From Cephalotus follicularis (lineage: Eukaryota; Streptophyta; Magnoliopsida; Oxalidales; Cephalotaceae): a stretch of DNA of 64,000 nt. A program made the position numbers and the translations under genes. A model generated the notes under the pieces. That model saw only the letters and a list, made by a program, of their open reading frames with translations, was not told where the DNA came from and ran no database searches. The stretch covers positions 1 to 64,000 of the forward strand of contig BDDD01001969.1 of assembly GCA_001972305.1 (NCBI GenBank), given 5' to 3'. This document shows positions 44,865 through 56,845 of this stretch, in pieces. Within the stretch, counting starts at the first letter, position 1. Each line of letters opens with the position of its first letter.

Positions 44865-45479
44865 GGAATCCGTTTCAAAAGGCCTGTTTTTTCATTTCAA
44901 AAAATGTGTTGAAACGGTTTTGAAACGGAAAAATGGAATTTCAAAAAACCGGCGTATCAAAAGCCTTTTGAAACGGATAAACCATTTCAAAAGGCAGGCT
45001 TTTGAAATGGTAGGGTCAAACCGTTTCAAAAGGTAGGTTTTTGAAACGGTTTATCAGTCTCAAAAGGCTTTTGATATGCCAGTTTTTTGAAATTCCATTT
45101 TTCCGTTTCAAAACCGTTTCAAAAGTCCTTTTGAAACGGATTCCATCCCCAGGGCAATCAGATCTTTATTGAATCCAATATCATATATTCCCAAAATCTA
45201 TGAATAGATTCCAATAATTCTGAACGATAAATGTAGATACCTATCGAACAAGCAATTATATAAAGGAAGAGAAGAAAATAGTAAATTATCAGAACATAAG
45301 ATTTATCCTTGTTCACCTAATCTAGGGCTACGTCCAGCAACATGAGTTTCACTATATTGATCAATAGTCTCCTCACTTCTCTCTTGTTACAAGCTCTCAC
45401 ACAAAAAGGCCCCCCTTTTGAAACGGCAAGCGCAGCCGTTTCAAAAGGGGCTTTTCAAAGGGGCATTTTTCTTGTAGTG
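44832..45479. mobile_element. non-autonomous CACTA element with a large foldback
   Basis: The ends are CACTACAAAAAAA and TTTTTCTTGTAGTG, with the 3-base target duplication AAA (44829-44831, 45480-45482). The length is 648 bases, with no transposase. The left half (44850-45147) is an imperfect palindrome built from CCTTTTGAAACGG words. The middle (45150-45410) is unrelated AT-rich sequence, and the right tip again carries CCTTTTGAAACGG inverted repeats. Confidence 0.9.
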
Positions 45480-45482
45480 AAA

Positions 45483-46099
45483 GTTCAAAGACTTAGTGCG
45501 TGGGAGATCCTAGAAGAAGAGAGTTACTTTATGACAAATAGCAGACATGCAAGTGGCTACATTACATGCACATGTCAAATTAAAGTAATGCTAAATTTAG
45601 TGTTCCTTTTATTTGGGATGATAACTACTCGTACATTTCATGTATGTTTTGAATTTCAAATATGTAAGCTGCTCATGGCAGTTAACACCTTATGATTATA
45701 AATGGAATAAAATATGGCCAGTGTTAGAGGTCCCAAAACAAAAACTCAAACATGAGTATGAAATTTCATTTCCTTATCATTTATTTTAGTTTTTCAGCAT
45801 CTATCTTTCAAGCGTTAGGAGTAGTTTAACTTAGAATCTCTATCAACTCATAATCCATAGCTAATTCATCAGTCTTTCCACCCCATAAACACCATCATTA
45901 ATCTGTTGGAGCACCTACCTGTTAGTATTCTGTACTACGGGTTAGAACTGGTGGATTCGCATCCATTTCCAGTTCCATTGATTCATATAATTGGGAGAAG
46001 ACCTCCCTGACAAGCTCGCAACACAAATTACCAAAAAGAACAATGTCAGACGCAATCCAGAGACAAAAAACATGGTCAAATGTCCCCATTTCACTAGGG
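45483..46099. other. non-coding stretch, probably decayed Gypsy DNA at its right edge
   Basis: No gene is recognised. From about 46000 rightwards it abuts an integrase-like stretch on the minus strand, so part may be decayed pol. Confidence 0.35.
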
Positions 46100-47540
46100 A
46101 ATAGGCAAGGGCTGACGCAAACTTGCTAGCCTTTGTACTTTACCTTAACCTGCTGACAAGTTATGCATCTCGCAATGAATGTCGTAATCACCAGCTTCAT
46201 ACCGTTCCACTAATAGTCGAGCTTAAGGTCTTGATACATCTTCGTACTCCTAGGATGAAGGGAAAAATGAGATCTGTGAGCTTGAGATAGAATCTCTTCC
46301 TTCAGCTCACTATTCGCTAGAACACAAACTCTGCCTTGGTATCTCAACATACCGCATGCAGTCCAGGTGAAATCTGATTTCAAATCCCCATCTATGGTTG
46401 TAGTTACTTTCTTTAACTTTGCATTAGAAAATTGAGCATCTTGGATTTGATCAATCAAAGACAGTTGTGCATAAATGGAAGACAGTGTTATACTAGCCAT
46501 CTTGCGACTCAAGGCATCCACGATTACATTCACCTTCCCTGGGTGATACTCAATATCATAGTTGTAGTCGTTCAGTGGTTCAAACCATCTCCACTATTTT
46601 ATGTTCAAATCTTTCTGTGAGAAGAGGTGCTTCAGGCTCTTATGGTCTGTATAAACTACAAACTTGGTGCCATAAAGGTAGTGACACCATTTGAGAAGAG
46701 CAAAGATGATGGCAGATAACTCAAGATCATGCACCGAGTAGTTCTCTTAATGGGGTTCAATCTTCTTGGATGCATAAGCTATCAATTTTCCATACTCCAT
46801 CAGGACACAACAAGGCCCTTTCCCCGAAGCATCTGTATATACCACAAAGTCTTCATTCCCATCAGCTAAAGCCAAGATATTAACAGAAACCAATAGCTCC
46901 TTAAGCTCTTGAAAACTCCGTTCACAGTCAGAATCCCATAGAAAAGCTGCTTGTTTCTGAGTTAGTCGAGTCAACGGTGTAGCAATCCGTGAAAAACTCT
47001 CGACGAATCTGCAGTAGTAACTCTCTAATCCTGAGAAACTACAGACTTCATAAACATTCTCTGGCCTTTTTCACTCACTGCTTATATCTTCGATGGATGA
47101 ACCGATAAACCACTGTTGGAAAAGATATAGCCAGGAAAAGCAACCTTCGATAGCCAGAATTCACACTTATTGAACTTGGCATACAGGCGATGATCTCTCG
47201 AAGTTTGCAACACTGTATAAGGTACCGGGCATGCTCCTCCTCAGTCTTAGAATAGACCAGAATGTCATCAATGAAGATTACTATAAACTGATCCAAGTAA
47301 GAGCTAAACATCCAGTTCATCAAGTCTATGAAGGTGGCTGGTGCATTAGTCATGACGAAAGGAATAACTAGAAACTCATAATGGCCGTATCTGGAACTGA
47401 AAGCAGTCTTCGCAATCTTTGACTGTCTGAATCTCAGTTGGTGATAACCCGATCTAAGATCTAGTTTAGAAAACACTATAGCACCCCTCGGTTGGTCAAA
47501 CAACTCGTCGATGTGAGGAAGAGGGAACTTGTTCTTCACT
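46100..47540 (-). pseudogene. Gyp-H: Ty3/Gypsy pol remnant (reverse transcriptase, RNase H, integrase start)
   Basis: Reading from the right, reverse transcriptase begins [17 protein letters not shown] and has [20 protein letters not shown], the box [16 protein letters not shown], then a frameshift. RNase H has [30 protein letters not shown] and VDALSRKMAS. The integrase zinc finger follows: AHRSHFSLHPRSTKMYQDLK with CITCQQVK. It ends near 46100 with no core domain or LTR. The upstream pol continuation is displaced by LTR-I inserted at 47546. Confidence 0.85.
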
Positions 47541-47650
47541 GTAACTGTAACACCCCCGACTATGAGAATACTTACAAGGACAAATATCAAAACTAAACAA
47601 GAACATAATAGAACTTAAAACTCAAATTTATTAAAAAACGCAGTAGTTTG

Positions 47651-50600
47651 TGTAATAACCGCAATTCAATTCATGTACATTGTAATATTGATTTAATAAA
47701 ATGTGCACTCATTTGAATTTAATGTCCAATTATTATAAAATTATGATTGGTAATTGCTTGGGAGGAATAGATGTACAATTGGTGAAGTATCAAACTTAAG
47801 AAACCCTAAAAACAGCCATCGACAGCCGTATGTCACAGGGGAACAGTCGTCTGTCTGAGGCGAGAGTGGGCAGTCGAGTGCCTGTTGAAGACAGCCGACT
47901 GGAATGGTAAAGAATAGGCGCCTGGCTGACGTAGAGACAGTGACACGCGGCGTCGAACACGTGTCGAATTGAAAATTAATGTTTTCGAAAAATTAACTGC
48001 AGAATAGGGGAAAAACCCAAATCGTCTCAAGGACCTTGCAAAAGTAGGAATCGTTCTGTGAAATAAAATAAAATTGGGGAAGTTTCGTTTACTTGAATTA
48101 AAACAGAATTGAAAAGATCGATAAAAAAAAGAACTATAATCGAAAACAATCAACCCAAGGTTAGGGTTCCATGGATATCCATCCTTGAATAAAAGTATAC
48201 TGAAATCGTGATTGCCCTAGGTGAACCGAAATCCCTACATTCACTTAAGAACCCCTCTCTAGACGATCGTCTAGCTTTTGATCAAATATGAACACCCTCT
48301 CATGCGATCGCAAAGATTCTGCCATATTCGATTTAGGATCAGAGAGTTTTTCAATCTATCAATTAAATCTAATTGATAATCTATTCCTTTGAGCGCAATC
48401 GCGCATCTCAAATCTGAGATTGGAATAAGAACGAAATCGGTGTTAAATCTTGGATTTCAGATCTCAGGATTAATCCATGGAACTTTCAACCCTTGGATTG
48501 ATCGAAAAGTGCTTAGCCTAGCATGGCTAAGATAAACATAATCATAAAATTAAAATTGAAAGAAAGAGGAAGAAGAAAATGATTAACCTCAGCCCCCAAA
48601 AACGATCGCCAAACGGCAACTGAACGTGAAAAAGAACACACACTCCAAGAACCCCCCTTTCTCCACTCAATTATGTAAACCCTAAAATAAAATAAAACAT
48701 TAGACTTGGCCCGTAGGCCCTAACAGATTTGGGTTCTGAATTAAATTACAAATCCAAAATTGAAAATAAAATTCCAGCAAAACACGTCCAACTTGGGCTC
48801 TGAATTAGACCATCCTCTGCTGCGAAATTGGATTAAGTAGCTGAAATAACAATCGTAGCCCTATATGTTAGCTTTCCAAAACTTCAAAAAAGGAGCCAAT
48901 CGAACACCTGTGGAATGAGATACGGCCCCATTACTGCAGTAACGTCAATCTCAAAAAATTATGAAGAAAATAAATTAAAACTCAATTAAGGACTATAAAA
49001 ATAATTCGACCCAAAAGACCTTTATTTCACTTAAAAGACTCTTAAAAACACTACTCAAGAGTACAAAGAAGTGTAATAAAAAATAAGTTATCAGACAGTG
49101 ATGCCAAGTGTTCTAAATGTGGCGTGCATGCGAAATGCGTGTCACCAGCTGCCATAACATGCAAGGGGAGTGCCTTGCATGTCCTCTATTTCCTCTGCAA
49201 GAATTGCAGACCTGCAACCTGAAAAATAGAAGAGAAAAGGTAAGAAAAGAGGTGCATGTGAGAGAGAGAAGAAGAGGAGAGAAGCTGAATAATGGAGCCT
49301 GGCGAATTCAAGGTTCCTAAACCTTTATATCAACTGTCCAGGAGCTGAATGTGTGTTAGAAAAAACTGGAGATAGAGGAGAGGGGCTGGAAAATCATTGG
49401 AACTTGCATTTGAGGAATTGGAGAGCTCAAAGAGAGAGAATTGAAGCTTGGATTCTCCTGGTAAGTTTCCAATTCGAACCCACTGTTAATGTGATGATAG
49501 TGTGACTAGGAAGATGTTTAATACCTTCTGTTAACATGGATAAAGATTAACAACTTCTAGAATTGAAATAGAAAGTAAGAAATGGTTCAAGTGTAAATGG
49601 ATATTATAACCTCTAATTGGATTATAGTTATTGTTAGTTGTCAAGATAAATGTACATTGATTCCCTTAAAGTATAGTCACACCTTCTGTTCACACGTTTA
49701 AGATCAAGAAGTTGGAATTGAAGGATACTTGACATAAGTTTCATAGAGATATGGTAATAAAGGATAGTTATGAAGCTTCTTGGACTAGTGATTAACTACT
49801 GTTGGAATTATAGTTGTCCTGAGATTACTGAAACCTACTGGTACTAATGCATGTGTCCATAAACATGCATACATAGATTGATTCTGCTGGAATTGAAAGA
49901 GTGATTGGTGAAAGAGGCTTGGAAACTCAAAGAGAAAGATCATTCCAATTGATCTTGGGATAAGCTATTGAGGTAAGGGTAATGACATGTTTATGGAAGA
50001 TATATTATGCATATCATGTATGTTTATTTTCTGCTTGATTGCATGCACTGATTGGATTGAAATAGATATTAAAATGTATACAAAACTGCTACTACCTGCA
50101 TTTCTGGGCAGAAGCAGTCAACTGTTCTTCATGGCAGTCGACTCCTCAACCCTATCCAGTCGACTGTGAAGACAAAACAGTCGACTGCTAATCCAAAACA
50201 GCCGAATGTTCTTGAGGGCAGCCGACTGTCCTGGGTAAAAATGCTAATATAGGTTCTGTTTCGGCCTCAATTTTGAATGTAATTAACTTGGCCTCCATAC
50301 GGATGATTGTAACAATCAATCCTGGCCTTATACACAATTACATCCCAAAATTAAACAACGTACGCACTCCTTGTGAGAGTTGCATATGAATGACTATGAA
50401 ATGCTATTCCTTGTGAATCCTTGAATTGCTACTGTCTTGTAATGTTGTTACTGTATATGCTACCTTATATTAGTATATACCGTTTTGGTGCTAATTAACA
50501 CCATCGCCACTTATATTTCAATGATTGAAACCAACTATGGGCTATGTACCCAAATTATGATATCAACTATCATTTACAAATGAAGACCTATTGTTTAAAG

Positions 50601-51557
50601 AAATTATTTATTTTCCTCCTATGAGAGGTACCACCTATTTTGTTCTCCAAATCGAGAACCATTATTGTATTGATATCGTTTTCCTCCTATGAGATGTACG
50701 ATAAATGAATTATTATATGTTTCTAAAGAAAACAACTTTTATATTGCATATTACTGATATATGTAATATTATTATTGAAATGCTTGAATTGTTTGTCTAT
50801 GCTTATTACCGTAGTTGAGTGATGGAGGATGTCACTGACTACGGAGGTGATCCTGGGTGCCAGGAGTTGGCCAGAGTATCCACCAAAACTTGTCTGCGTT
50901 GTAGAACTTATTTGTTAAACTACCCACCAACGACGGTAGTAAATGTTACCTGTTCTATCATCTTCGGAGCGTAGGGTGATAGTTAGGTGGTGCGCAGTCG
51001 GAGGTAGGAGATAGCGACATGTGACACCCAAACCAGGATGAATTGATTGTACCCTTGTGCGGTATTCTTGCATATGTATTGTCTATGGCCACTTGGAATG
51101 GTTGCTTATATATTGGCACATTTAAATGTTATTTTAAATATAAACTATCATACATGTTGCATTCATATATTCTTTAGCATGCATTATCCTCCTACTTAGC
51201 CAAGTGAGGACAACGGCTAACCCTACAATTTTAGATTAATTGAAGACGATCGGAGTTTGCTGCTGAAGCTTGGAGAGCTTCTCCTTTGGACTCAAGGATG
51301 TTATTTTGTCGATGTACTGTATTTTGTAATGAACGATTCATACCCCGTTATTGTTGTACTTTCCTTTTGTTTAAGGATATTGTTGGATTGTACCTGCACG
51401 TAGTATGGGCTGCGTGCGGATGATTACGTTTTAATAATTCAAGATGAATGCTTCCGCGTATGTTTTTGAACTGTTATTGGAATGCTGAATAATTATACTT
51501 ATTCCTGATATCACCTTATATGCTTGTCTAATGTAAATTGAACGACGGGGTGTGACA
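47651..51557 (+). repeat. left LTR of Gyp-J, carrying a solo LTR
   Basis: 3907 bases, or about 2.75 kb without the inserted solo LTR. It has two palindrome zones (47815-47905 and 50108-50235) built on CAGTCGACTG and CAGCCGACTG words. A stretch of about 50 bases near 50058-50108 is missing in the right copy. Confidence 0.92.
47941..49093. mobile_element. solo LTR inside the Gyp-J left LTR
   Basis: It starts TGACACGCGGCG and ends AAGTTATCA, with target duplication GACAG at 47936-47940 and 49094-49098. It is 1153 bases and non-coding, and is absent from the right LTR of Gyp-J at the equivalent site (57135), which shows the empty site directly. Confidence 0.88.
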
Positions 51558-51561
51558 AGCA

Positions 51562-51573
51562 TGGTATCAGAGC
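51562..51573 (+). other. primer-binding site of Gyp-J (initiator tRNA-Met)
   Basis: TGGTATCAGAGC, a perfect 12-base match to the usual site, four bases after the LTR. Confidence 0.93.
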
Positions 51574-51663
51574 ATATTCCATATATGCTAAGCTGGGATA
51601 AGTTTCTCGGAAATTTAAGTGAATTGTTTCCTAATGATTATGTCATTCCATATAGGAAACTGA

Positions 51664-52479
51664 ATGGATCTCCGAAGAGGAAGGCGTAGAGCCGACGAAG
51701 GTGTCAACGCACCGTCGGTACCTGGAAATGACCCGGCAATGAATGAAGGAGTTAATGTTCCCCCAGTGTATGACGAGAGGAGTCACTTTGACCGCATGGC
51801 CGATCTTTTTCAACAGTAGATGCAAGCGAATGCGACAAACATGGAATAGATTCGGTAAATGTATGAGGCTAACCGTACATATCAGCAAGCACCTGAAGCT
51901 TGTCATACGGGTGGATTTGGCCGAGATCTAGAGTGGTTCATGAGATAGAATCCTCCAAGTTTCAATGGTGAGCTGAATGCGACTGTAGCCGAACGATGGA
52001 TTAAAGACCTAGAGAAGATATTTTCTGTTCTGGAATGTACCGATGAACAAAAGCTCAATTTTACTGTGTACCGCTTATGGGGTGAGGTGACTTACTGGTG
52101 GGAAAGGACTGAAGCAAAATGGGAAGCCCGTGGACTTGACAGGACTTGGGACAGATTTCAGTCTGAGTTTCTTGAGGTGTATGTGCCACAGATAGAGCGT
52201 GACCGATGGGAGACGGAATTGATGGAGTTACGTCAAGGAGACATGACAGTAGCTCAGTACCAGACTAGATTCGTGGAGCTAGCGAGGCATACTCCTTATC
52301 TAGTGGAGGGTGAGTCACGGGTGATCCGGAGGTTCCTGAAAGGCCTTCGACCTGACATCAGATCTAAACTCTTGATGTTGCAGCTGACCTCGTATGTTGA
52401 AGTTGCTGAGAGAGCGATGATTCTTGAAGCTGATGCGAATGAGAGAAGGGCAGAGCGGTCTCGTGCTAATCTTGTATGT
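51664..52479 (+). pseudogene. gag: Gyp-J gag, lacking its C-terminal part
   Basis: The ATG at 51664 opens MDLRRGRRRADEGVNAPSVP. Stops near 51817, 51847, 51856 and 51946 break the N-terminal part. The capsid (about 51960-52450) is open: [20 protein letters not shown], then [40 protein letters not shown] and [13 protein letters not shown]. It ends [11 protein letters not shown] and passes in frame into reverse transcriptase at about 52480. The zinc knuckle and aspartic protease normally between them are absent. Confidence 0.85.
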
Positions 52480-54442
52480 GAATTTCCTGATGTGTTTCCA
52501 GATGAACTCACTTCGTTGCCACCGGAGAGAGATATAGAGTTCAGCATTGAGTCGTTGCCTCGAACTGCTCCTATATCCAGAGCACCGTACCGAATGGCTC
52601 TTGCCGAACTGAAAGAGTTGAAAGTTCAACTACAGGATTATCTTGACAAGGGCTTTATCAGACCGAGTGTATCACCGTGGGGAGCACCGGTTCTGTTTGT
52701 GAAGAAGAAGGATGGATCGATGCGGCTATGCATTGATTACAGGCTGTTAAATCAGGTGATGGTGAAGAACAAGTATCCTCTGCCACATATTGAGGAGTTG
52801 TTTGACCAATTGCCAGGCTAAACTGTATTCTCCAAACTCGATCTAAGGATAGGTTATCATCAGTTGAGGATCAGAGAAGGTGATGTGGAGAAAACCGCAT
52901 TTCGAACCAGATATGGGCACTACGAGTTTCTGATATTGCCGTTTGGTTTGACAAATGCTCCTGCAGCCTTTATGTGTCTGATGAACAGAGTGTTCCAACC
53001 CTACCTGGACCAGTTTGTCGTTATATTCTTAGATGACATCCTGATCTAGTCAAGGAACATTGAGGAACACATGCAGCATTTGAGAATTGTATTGCAGACA
53101 CTTCGGAAGGAAAAGCTGTACGCCAAATTCAGCAAGTGCGAATTTTGGCTGGATCATGTGACTTTCCTAGGCCATATTGTGTCGAGTGAAGGATTGTCAG
53201 TGGATCCTTCAAAGATTGAGAGTATTATGGATTGGCCCCAACCGAGGAACGTCACGGAGGTTCATAGTTTCTTGGGATTGGCTGGCCATTACCGAAGATT
53301 CATCAAGGGGTTTTCGAAGCTTGCTAGACCACTGACACAGTTGACTCAGAATAAGTCCTGTTTTGTGTGGGATGATTCTTGTGAGGCAAGTTTCCAAGAG
53401 TTGAAGAGTCGATTGATTTCAGCTCCAGTGTTGTCATTACCCGAGGGTAATGAGAGTTTTACTGTCTACACAGATGCTTCTGGGAAGGGATTGGGATGCG
53501 CACTTATGCAGCATGGTAGGGTGATTGCATACGCATCGAGGAAGTTAAAGCCGTACGAGGAAAATTATCCCGTACAAGATCTGGAATTGGCAGCCATAGT
53601 GTTTGCTTTGCAGAAATGGAGGCACTACCTCTATGGTGCTCAGTTTGAGATCTTTACTGATCATAAAAGTTTGAAGTATTTGTTTTCCCAGAAGGAGCTC
53701 AACATGAGACAAAGGCGATGGGTGGAATTCTTTAATGACTACAACTCTAATATTCAATACCACCCGGGAAAGGCGAATGTAGTGGCTGATGCGCTGAGTC
53801 GTAAGGCAACGATTGCTGGAGCAATGGTTTCACAGTGGAAGCTATTGGAGGAATTTCAGAGATGGAATCCGTTCCTGGTTTCCTGAGGAGTTATTGTGGC
53901 AAGTCTGAGAGCACAACCGAAACTTCTAGAGCGTATTCTGACTGCTCAGTATAGTGATTCTGAATTGTGGAGTATTCGCGAGAACCTAGACCCTGATTCT
54001 GAGTTCTCCATTCATACTAATGGCATACTGAGGTTCTGAGGGAGGATATGTGTTCCGAATGATGAGAGTATCAGAGACGAGCTACTACAACAAGCTCACA
54101 AGTCAAGGTACAGTGTCCACCCTGGGAGTACCAAGATGTGGCACGACCTGAAAAAGAAGTACTGGTGGAGTGGTATGAAACGGGAGATTGCCGAATATGT
54201 AGCAAGATGTTTGACCTGCCAGAGAGTGAAGGCTGAACATCAGAAACCTGCGGGACTGCTATAATCGCTACCAGTGGTCGAATGGAAATGGGAGCATGTG
54301 ACCATGGACTTCGTGTCAGGATTACTGAGGTCACGGAATCAGTATGAGGCAGTGTGGGTTGTGGTGGACAGACTTACTAAGTCTTCTCACTTTCTTCCGA
54401 TGAACATGACGTATTCTATCGAGAAGCTTGCTCGATTATATA
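52480..54442 (+). pseudogene. pol: Gyp-J reverse transcriptase, RNase H and integrase N-terminal half
   Basis: It starts [20 protein letters not shown]. Reverse transcriptase shows [20 protein letters not shown] and [20 protein letters not shown]. The box [10 protein letters not shown] has both catalytic Asp residues but is followed at once by a TAG (53047). Another stop is at 52819. RNase H (about 53370-53810) has [30 protein letters not shown] and ADALSRK. After a stop at 53884 the integrase begins, with the zinc finger HKSRYSVHPGSTKMWHDLKK to CLTCQRVK and stops at about 54038 and 54262. The core reads TMDFVSGLL and VDRLTKSSHF. It is cut at LARLYM by a solo LTR. Confidence 0.9.
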
Positions 54443-55889
54443 TGTAGCGCCCCCGACCCGAGTCCGCTTTAAGCTCAAAGCGAGCTCCGAAGATCGGTGC
54501 GTTACGTGGGTGTAACCTTTGACCGTCAAATCTTTTAATTATTCAACGATCCATTTCATATCTTTTAATCTACTTTTAGAAAGAGAATAGGAGTCCTTAC
54601 AACATAAAATACTTTTTAGGAAAAATTGAAGAATCCTTACCTCGTTTTAATCTCCTTCTCTCCCATGATTCATCCTATTAACCATAACAACGGTACGGTT
54701 GAGCCGCAGTTTCACTTCCGAACATCCACTAGTTGTTGCCAATTATCGATCATCACTTCCTTTCATAGTCGAACCAAATTACCAACTCGCTCACTGCATA
54801 CACAATATATATATCCATTACGATCGACGCACGAAAACCGACATTGCCGTCGTCGACACACCGGCCGGATTTCGACCGACACAACCAGGTTGTAAAACAC
54901 ACATCAACGGGTTCCACATTGAACGGTGTACACAGAACCGCTCAGAACCCGCCGAGAATCGGCGCCGAACTCCGCGCCACGGCCGACAGCGAGTCGTGAC
55001 TCACTAAGTCAACTCGCCGGACCTCGACAGGCCCGATCAACACCCAAAAACGACACACAATCACCTGGTCAACACATCCCTGCCCTTGACTCGCCAAGAC
55101 TCGGCGCCAAACGCGCGGTCTTAGGCGGCCGTGAGTCGACTCGCTGAGTCGACTCAGCCAACACATACCGGCCGATCCCGGCCGTGAAACGCCACAACGG
55201 TGGTCGAAATGGATAGAGCAGGCCATTTAGACCACAACCCATACCATCCGCGACGTTGCCGGCGTCGGGAAACGCACGGAGAAGCGGCGACAGTGGCGGT
55301 GAAGAAGAAGAAAAGAAGAAAAAGAGAAGAGGAAAGGAAGAGCTACCTTCGGCCGGTGCGCCTGGGTGGTCCGCCGTCCCCTCCCGGTCACGTGGCTGCC
55401 TCCAGCGACGTCCCCGACGTCCTCTCTCCCTCTCTCTCCCACCGTCTCTCCCGGTCACTCTCTCCCTCTCTCTGTGTCTTCTTTCATTTGCACGGGCGCA
55501 TAATGCGCCCTGTCCTTCTCCTCTCCCTTTATAATTTCTGCTTCTACTTTAGTATTTACGGACAAAATACTAAAGCCTAGGTCCCGATTATTCCGCAAAT
55601 TGCGACCAAAATAATCCAAACGACAACCAAAATAATCGTAATAATAATGCGAACATAGGGCCTTACTGTCGCGAATTAAAATAGATTTTATTAGCCGTTT
55701 CGAGCATCATAATTGCGGCTTTAAATGCGCAATGCCTTAGAACATTTCCTTATCATTCCTCTTTCAAAACTCAACCCCATAAAGTGGAAAACATCATCAA
55801 TTTCAAGAATTTCACTATTCTCAATAATTCCATAATAAGATTACATTAAAATCGTAATCTTACATCTTGCGAAAAACTTGGGTGTTACA
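54443..55889. mobile_element. solo LTR inside Gyp-J integrase
   Basis: It starts TGTAGCGCCCCCGACCCG and ends TTGGGTGTTACA, with target duplication ATATA at 54438-54442 and 55890-55894. It is 1447 bases, GC-rich in the middle, with GAGTCGACTC palindromes at about 55133-55156 and a CT-rich stretch at 55410-55480. Lys/Arg-rich open frames near 55200-55580 arise from low-complexity sequence. Confidence 0.9.
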
Positions 55890-56799
55890 ATATATCCGGG
55901 AGATAGTGAGATTGCATGGGGTGCCGGTCAGTATTGTCTGTGACCGAGATGCCAGATTTACTTAAAGGTTCTGGAAGAAGTTCCAAACAGCAATGGGAAC
56001 AACCTTGAACTTTAGCACTGCATTCCACCCACAGACTGACGGATAGTCCGAGCGTACTATTCAGACTCTGGAAGATATGCTACGGGCTTGTATGATTGAT
56101 TTTGCTAGGAGTTGGGAGGATCATTTGGCATTGATTGAGTTCTCCTACAACAACAGTTTTCACACCAGCATTGGAATGGCTCGTTATGAAGCCCTGTATG
56201 GGAGAAAATACAGATCACCTATTTGCTGGGACGAGGTAGGTGAGAGACAAGTGCTTGGACCTGACTTGGTGCAAGATACCACTGACAAAGTGGAGATGAT
56301 CAAGAAGAGACTGCTAGCTGCACAAAGTCGGCAGAAGAGTTACGCCGATAGCAAGAGAAGGAAGCTAGAATTCGAGAAGGGGGATCATGTTTTCCTGAAG
56401 ATCTCGCCTTCGAAAGGGATACACCATTTTGGCCTAAAAGGGAAGTTGGCTCCAAGGTATATTGGACCTTACGAGATACTGGAGAGAGTGGGGGAGGTAG
56501 CATACCATATTACACTACCGCCTAGTTTGTCGGACGTGCATAACGTATTTCATGTCTCCATGCTACGGAAATACGCACCCGACCCATCTCACATATTGAG
56601 CTACGACCCTAGATTCATCAGTCCCAGACTGACATATGAGGAAAGACAGACAAGAATTGTGGATCGAATGGAAAGGGTTCTAAGGAACAAGACCATTCCT
56701 ATGGTAAAGGTGTTATGGCGTTTTCACGGAGCGGAGGAAGCTACGTGGGAGCGTGAGGACGAAATGAGGAAGACATTTCCCCACTTGTTCGGAATGTAA
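55890..56799 (+). pseudogene. Gyp-J integrase C-terminal half and chromodomain-like tail
   Basis: It resumes the integrase core: REIVRLHGVPVSIVCDRDAR, then a stop (about 55962), FHPQTDG, another stop (about 56044), SERTIQTLEDMLRACMIDFA. The last frame is open to 56799. It contains FSYNNSFHTSIGMARYEALY, KLAPRYIGPYEILERVGEVA and VKVLWRFHGAEEATWERED, the last resembling the chromodomain end of Tekay/Del elements. The two stops are single-codon changes from the usual sense codons. Confidence 0.9.
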
Positions 56800-56832
56800 T
56801 GTAAAGGCTAAATTCGAGGACGAATTTTCTTT

Positions 56833-56845
56833 AAGGAGGGGGGAA
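56833..56845 (+). other. polypurine tract of Gyp-J
   Basis: AAGGAGGGGGGAA, directly before the right LTR start TGTAATAACC. Confidence 0.9.

Noticed and set aside
47941-49093. Mutator-like element, from a 9-base match AGACAGTGA at both sides
   Set aside because: The ends read TG...CA with a 5-base duplication GACAG, and no terminal inverted repeat was seen; a solo LTR is simpler.
55200-55580. Lys/Arg-rich and Ser/Pro-rich open frames on both strands
   Set aside because: They lie wholly in a solo LTR with purine- and pyrimidine-rich low-complexity sequence.
51664-56799. Endogenous pararetrovirus
   Set aside because: LTRs, target duplication, primer-binding site and integrase with a chromodomain-like tail identify a Ty3/Gypsy retrotransposon.
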